Part shown: in pieces, positions 7,665-10,517 of the stretch
Position numbering within the stretch: position 1 is the stretch's first letter
How the letters are laid out: every line of letters begins with the position of its first letter
From: Candidatus Kapaibacterium sp.
GTDB lineage: Bacteria > Bacteroidota > Ignavibacteria > Kapaibacteriales > UBA2268
Direction: 5' to 3'
Assembly: GCA_028691175.1 (NCBI GenBank)
Contig: JAQUZU010000059.1
Location: 1 to 10,517 of the forward strand
DNA: 10,517 bases
Notes under the pieces: generated by a model
Told to the model about the DNA's origin: nothing
Seen by the model: the letters and a program-made list of their open reading frames with translations, nothing else
The model's database searches: none
Position numbers and translations under genes: made by a program

Positions 7665-9019
7665 TATTTGCCGTCTCCCAAAAGTACAATATTGCTTCTA
7701 TCTTTTATATCTTTCAAAGCGTTACGGGTATCGATCACTACTTTTGAATTTTTCGCAATCATTTCGAAATCGAATACCGAATGGTCAGTCGTAATCAATA
7801 CAACATCGTATTTTTTCAGACTTTCCGGAGAAATTTCAGCCACAGATTTCCGCAAAGTTCCTTTCAAGCGAACTTCCTGCACATACGGATCATAGTATTC
7901 GATACCGTTCATTCCTTCATTATCAAGCAGTTCAAAGACTTTAAGTGCCGGCGAATGCCGCAAATCGTTCACATTCTTTTTAAACGCCATTCCGAGAATC
8001 AAAACTTTTGCATCAGTGATTATAATCGGCTGTTTTGCAATTTCTTTGATGACCATATCGCGTACATAAAACGGCATATCTTCGTTCGTCTCGGCGGCAA
8101 GAGTAATAAAATCGGTTACAAAATCATACTTTCGTGCGAGCCACGCCAGATAATACGGATCAATCAAAATGCAGTGTCCGCCAATGCCCGGACCGGGATA
8201 GAACGGCATGTAGCCGAACGGCTTCGTCGCAGCGGCATCGACCACTTCCCAGATATTCACGCCGATGCGGTCGCAAAGTTGCGCCATTTCATTTACGAGA
8301 GCGATATTTACGCTACGGAAAATATTTTCGAGCAGTTTCTCCATTTCTGCGATCGCCGGTGAAGATACTTTTACAACTTTCTGCACGGCAATATTAATTA
8401 CGGCAGCGGCAATTTCAGTTGATTCCGGAGTTACGCCGCCAACGGTAATCGGCGTGTTTTGAGTATTCCATTTTTTGTTTCCCGGGTCGATTCGCTCCGG
8501 CGAGAACGCCAGAAAATAATCGCTGTTAATTTTTCTGCCCGGCTTATTGAGAATAGGCATAACATAATTTTCGGTCGTACCCGGAAATGTCGTCGATTTC
8601 AAAATCACTACTGCAGCCGGTTTTAAATTGTCCGCGAGCGACTTTGCCGCATCTAAAATATATCGGATATCAGGATCTTTATTTTCGGTAAACGGAGTCG
8701 GCACACAGATAAAAACTGCGTCGCACTCGCTCATGCGCGAAGTATCCGAAGTTGCAGTGAATTTTTCGCTTTCGACCATCGTGCGAACTACTTTATCATC
8801 GACATCTTCGATGTAATTTTCGCCGGCAACGAGTTTCGAGACTTTCGAATTATCGACCTCGAACCCCAGTGTTTTCACACCTTCTTGAGCAAATTCCATC
8901 GCCAGCGGCAAGCCGACATAGCCTAATCCGATTACGCCGACGCAAATTCTGCGTTCGTGTATTTTGCGGAGAATTTCTTTAATTCTCTCGTTTTTTTCGT
9001 ATTTTATATCTGAATTCAT
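7664..9019 (-). CDS. wbpA: UDP-N-acetyl-D-glucosamine/mannosamine 6-dehydrogenase (WbpA/TviB type)
   Basis: A 451-residue NAD-dependent nucleotide-sugar dehydrogenase that oxidises C6 of a UDP-N-acetylhexosamine to the uronic acid in two steps. The N-terminal Rossmann fold has GVIGLGYVGLP at 28-38 and acidic Glu54 for NAD ribose. Next come CVPTPFTENKDPD at 105-117, KSTTFPGTTE at 141-150 and FSPERIDPGN at 172-181, a set typical of WbpA/TviB enzymes rather than UDP-glucose dehydrogenases. The central domain has the NIFRSVNIALVNE helix and the catalytic Cys283 in GGHC at 280-283. Leu285 replaces the Pro usually found two residues after that Cys. The C-terminal domain (about 330-451) has the ILGMAFKKNVNDLRHSP UDP-sugar motif. 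It overlaps wecB by one base and follows rfbB by 21 nt. Whether the substrate is UDP-GlcNAc or UDP-ManNAc is undecided; the symbol reflects the closer motif match. Confidence 0.88.
   Translation of the reverse strand: MNSDIKYEKNERIKEILRKIHERRICVGVIGLGYVGLPLAMEFAQEGVKTLGFEVDNSKVSKLVAGENYIEDVDDKVVRTMVESEKFTATSDTSRMSECDAVFICVPTPFTENKDPDIRYILDAAKSLADNLKPAAVVILKSTTFPGTTENYVMPILNKPGRKINSDYFLAFSPERIDPGNKKWNTQNTPITVGGVTPESTEIAAAVINIAVQKVVKVSSPAIAEMEKLLENIFRSVNIALVNEMAQLCDRIGVNIWEVVDAAATKPFGYMPFYPGPGIGGHCILIDPYYLAWLARKYDFVTDFITLAAETNEDMPFYVRDMVIKEIAKQPIIITDAKVLILGMAFKKNVNDLRHSPALKVFELLDNEGMNGIEYYDPYVQEVRLKGTLRKSVAEISPESLKKYDVVLITTDHSVFDFEMIAKNSKVVIDTRNALKDIKDRSNIVLLGDGK
7675..7679 (-). promoter_or_regulatory. 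Shine-Dalgarno site for wecB
   Basis: GGGAG on the minus strand lies 10 nt before the wecB ATG, inside the codons for the last residues (Leu-Gly-Asp-Gly-Lys) of the dehydrogenase. With the TAATG overlap it indicates coupled translation of the two enzymes. Confidence 0.5.
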
Positions 9020-9040
9020 TATTTATGCTTTGTTTTTATC

Positions 9041-10078
9041 TTAAATATTTTCGTACTGACGGCGATAGTATTCGAGATATTCTCCCGAACGAATCTTCCG
9101 GCACCACTCATAATTTTTCTTGTACCACTCGATAGTGGCGGCAAATCCGTCTTCGAAGCCGACTTTCGGTTTCCAGCCAAGTTCGCGGGTAATTTTATCG
9201 CTGTTCATCGCATATCGGCGATCATGCCCCGGACGGTCGGCGACATATTTAATCAAACTTTCCGGCTTGCCGAGTACATCGAGTATTTTCGTAACTATCT
9301 GCAAATTCGTGAGTTCGCAGTTTCCGCCGACATTATATACTTCGCCGACATTTCCGCACTCAAACGCATTCCATATCGCAGCGCAGTGATCGCCGACATA
9401 GACCCAGTCGCGGATGTTCCGGCCGTCGCCATATATCGGTAAATCCTTATCTTCCATAGCGTTAAGCACCATCAGCGGAATGAGTTTTTCCGGAAATTGA
9501 TTCGGTCCGTAGTTATTCGAACAGCGCGTAATCACCACCGGCAAATTATGTGTAGCATAATACGACATCACAAAATGATCCGCCGACGCCTTTGATGCCG
9601 AATACGGCGAACGCGGCTTGATATAATTCTGCTCCGTAAATGCAGGCTCTGCTGCAGAAAGCGAACCATATACTTCGTCCGTCGATACCTGCAAATACTT
9701 CTTGACATTGTGTTTTACGGACATATCGAGCAAGGCAAGAGTTCCGCCTACATTCGTTCGCAGAAACGGTTCGGAATCATGAATCGAGCGATCAACATGC
9801 GATTCCGCCGCAAAATTTATCACCCCGTTAATTTCATTCTCCGCGAAGATCTTATCGAGCAAAACGCGATCGCAAATATCGCCCTTGATAAAAACATAAT
9901 TCGAATAGTTCCTTGCAAAATCAAGATTTTGCAGGTTTCCGCAATATGACAGATTATCCAGCACAACGAGATTCAAATCATCAATCCGCATGTCTTCGAG
10001 AAGCATTTTCACGAAATTGCATCCGATAAATCCCGCTCCGCCGGTTATAAGCAAATTGTTTTTTTTATGCTTTTTCAT
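9041..10078 (-). CDS. rfbB: dTDP-glucose 4,6-dehydratase
   Basis: A 345-residue extended short-chain dehydrogenase that converts dTDP-glucose to dTDP-4-keto-6-deoxyglucose, the shared precursor of rhamnose and other 6-deoxy or amino-6-deoxy sugars. The NAD motif TGGAGFIG is at residues 12-19 and VLDNLSYCGNL at 39-49. The active site has Thr133-Asp134-Glu135 within STDEVYG and Tyr159-xxx-Lys163 within YSASK. The Thr-Asp-Glu triad is diagnostic of 4,6-dehydratases as opposed to GalE epimerases. AAESHVDRSI (90-99) and RDWVYVGDH are also family hallmarks. Length is close to the usual 340-360. The ATG at 10078 overlaps the Wzz-like gene by 14 nt and has a good GAGGA ribosome site. rfbA, rfbC and rfbD are not in the window, so the final sugar cannot be named. 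Confidence 0.94.
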   Translation of the reverse strand: MKKHKKNNLLITGGAGFIGCNFVKMLLEDMRIDDLNLVVLDNLSYCGNLQNLDFARNYSNYVFIKGDICDRVLLDKIFAENEINGVINFAAESHVDRSIHDSEPFLRTNVGGTLALLDMSVKHNVKKYLQVSTDEVYGSLSAAEPAFTEQNYIKPRSPYSASKASADHFVMSYYATHNLPVVITRCSNNYGPNQFPEKLIPLMVLNAMEDKDLPIYGDGRNIRDWVYVGDHCAAIWNAFECGNVGEVYNVGGNCELTNLQIVTKILDVLGKPESLIKYVADRPGHDRRYAMNSDKITRELGWKPKVGFEDGFAATIEWYKKNYEWCRKIRSGEYLEYYRRQYENI

Positions 10079-10517
10079 TCGCTTCCTCTACGATAAAACA
10101 ACCGGCTTTGCCGGCTTTTATCACAATATATCCGCATACGAAAAACATCGACAGCAGCGCGGTAAGTATCGCTGCAAACATACGCGACGGCGATTCGCGC
10201 TTTAGTGGCGGGATTGCCCAATCAAGTGCTTCGATAACCGGAACATCGCTTTCCTCCTGAATCGCTTCCTGATATCGTTGCGTTTCGAGATATAAATTTA
10301 CTTGCTCCAGAATTTTCTTGTCGCGGATCAAATTCGTATATCTGCGGAATAATTTCGGCATTTTTTCGAGTGCAAAAGAATAATCCTCGTTTCCGAGAAT
10401 TCCTCCGGACTGCACGCGTTTATACTGCTCGCGAAGCGACTGCACTGCCTGTTCTGCCGCCTGAACCGACGGCGAATTATTTTTATAGTCAAAACGCTTC
10501 AGACTGTATTCCGCTTC
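10065..10517 (-). CDS. Wzz/GumC-type polysaccharide chain-length protein, C-terminal part
   Basis: The reading frame is open to the high-coordinate edge, so the 150 residues here are the C-terminal part of a larger inner-membrane co-polymerase. An internal GTG at 10445 is not a credible start because the frame continues in coiled-coil sequence upstream of it. Visible parts in order are a charged helical coiled coil, then a GNVR-family stretch (a tyrosine/Arg-rich 'Leu-Phe-Arg-Arg-Tyr' and 'Lys-Ile-Leu-Glu-Gln' segment), then ESDVPVIEALDWAIPPLKR. The final PSR is followed by a second transmembrane helix (about 20 hydrophobic residues) and a tail of about 20 residues. The proline-rich element just before the last membrane helix is characteristic of Wzz/GumC proteins. 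No tyrosine-kinase domain is fused at the C-terminus. It sets polymer length and contacts the Wza-type exporter encoded downstream. Gene overlap with rfbB is 14 nt. Confidence 0.88.
   Translation of the reverse strand, partial: EAEYSLKRFDYKNNSPSVQAAEQAVQSLREQYKRVQSGGILGNEDYSFALEKMPKLFRRYTNLIRDKKILEQVNLYLETQRYQEAIQEESDVPVIEALDWAIPPLKRESPSRMFAAILTALLSMFFVCGYIVIKAGKAGCFIVEEANEKA
10084..10088 (-). promoter_or_regulatory. Shine-Dalgarno site for rfbB
   Basis: GAGGA on the minus strand lies 5 nt before the ATG at 10078, within the coding end of the Wzz-like gene. It supports this start for rfbB and reinitiation or coupling across the 14-nt overlap. Confidence 0.6.
10092..10122 (-). repeat. Strong hairpin-forming inverted repeat just before the rfbB ribosome site
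   Basis: On the minus strand GATAAAA pairs with TTTTATC and CCGGC pairs with GCCGG around an AAA loop. A possible G-U pair joins the two arms, leaving a 2-nt bulge, for about 13 paired positions in 31 nt. It lies wholly inside the coding 3' end of the Wzz-like gene, 3 nt upstream of the rfbB Shine-Dalgarno site. It could tune rfbB translation or mRNA stability, or be a by-product of the coding sequence. Confidence 0.45.

Noticed and set aside
7781..8362. Plus-strand open frame of 193 codons opposite the dehydrogenase gene
   Set aside because: It is antisense to a gene with clear family motifs; composition is His/Arg/Phe-rich and no domain is visible, as with the other plus-strand frames in the window.
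10065..10445. A complete small gene of 126 codons starting at GTG 10445
   Set aside because: The same frame stays open to the window edge with coiled-coil sequence typical of Wzz proteins, so the GTG is an internal Val codon and the gene is a fragment cut by the window.
1..10517. Mobile elements, CRISPR arrays, tRNA or rRNA genes
   Set aside because: No transposase or integrase frame, no regularly spaced repeats and no tRNA- or rRNA-like sequence was seen on either strand.

Overview
The window comes from the accessory, surface-polysaccharide part of a Gram-negative chromosome. Every supported gene lies on the minus strand, so transcription runs from high to low coordinates. The layout suggests the Bacteroidota/Chlorobiota/Ignavibacteriota (FCB) side of the tree. 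The reasons are a PorV/FadL-like outer-membrane protein, a Wzi-family protein with a short PLSR-containing N-terminal module, a glycogen synthase followed by a DUF4270-like lipoprotein, and a TAnnTTTG-type promoter motif before glgA. This placement is an inference; no rRNA or other phylogenetic marker is present, and the phylum is not settled.

Region A (10517 down to 3170) is a tightly packed polysaccharide operon cut by the window edge. In transcription order it holds the C-terminal part of a Wzz/GNVR chain-length protein, rfbB (dTDP-glucose 4,6-dehydratase), a WbpA/TviB-type UDP-N-acetylhexosamine 6-dehydrogenase, wecB (UDP-GlcNAc 2-epimerase), a Wza-type SLBB export protein and a Wzi-family outer-membrane beta-barrel. 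Junctions are overlaps or gaps of at most 21 nt, so the genes are almost certainly co-transcribed and partly translationally coupled. Together they make dTDP-4-keto-6-deoxyglucose and N-acetylated hexosaminuronic acid precursors, set chain length, export the polymer through the outer membrane and hold or assemble it at the surface. Glycosyltransferases, the flippase and the polymerase are not in the window.

Region B (2962-3169) is the only sizeable intergenic gap, 208 bp. It is AT-rich, carries candidate promoter elements for the downstream genes and one short inverted repeat, and separates the two transcription units.

Region C (2961 down to 1) is a second unit: glgA (GT5 glycogen synthase), a DUF4270-like lipoprotein and the start of a PorV/FadL-like outer-membrane protein. 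Both junctions are 1-nt TAATG overlaps. A cytoplasmic glucan synthase translationally coupled to two envelope proteins is the most thought-provoking arrangement here, more so because GlgA lacks the Arg normally found at the sugar-nucleotide phosphate site. I found no mobile elements, CRISPR arrays, tRNA or rRNA genes, and no clearly novel defence or biosynthetic system.
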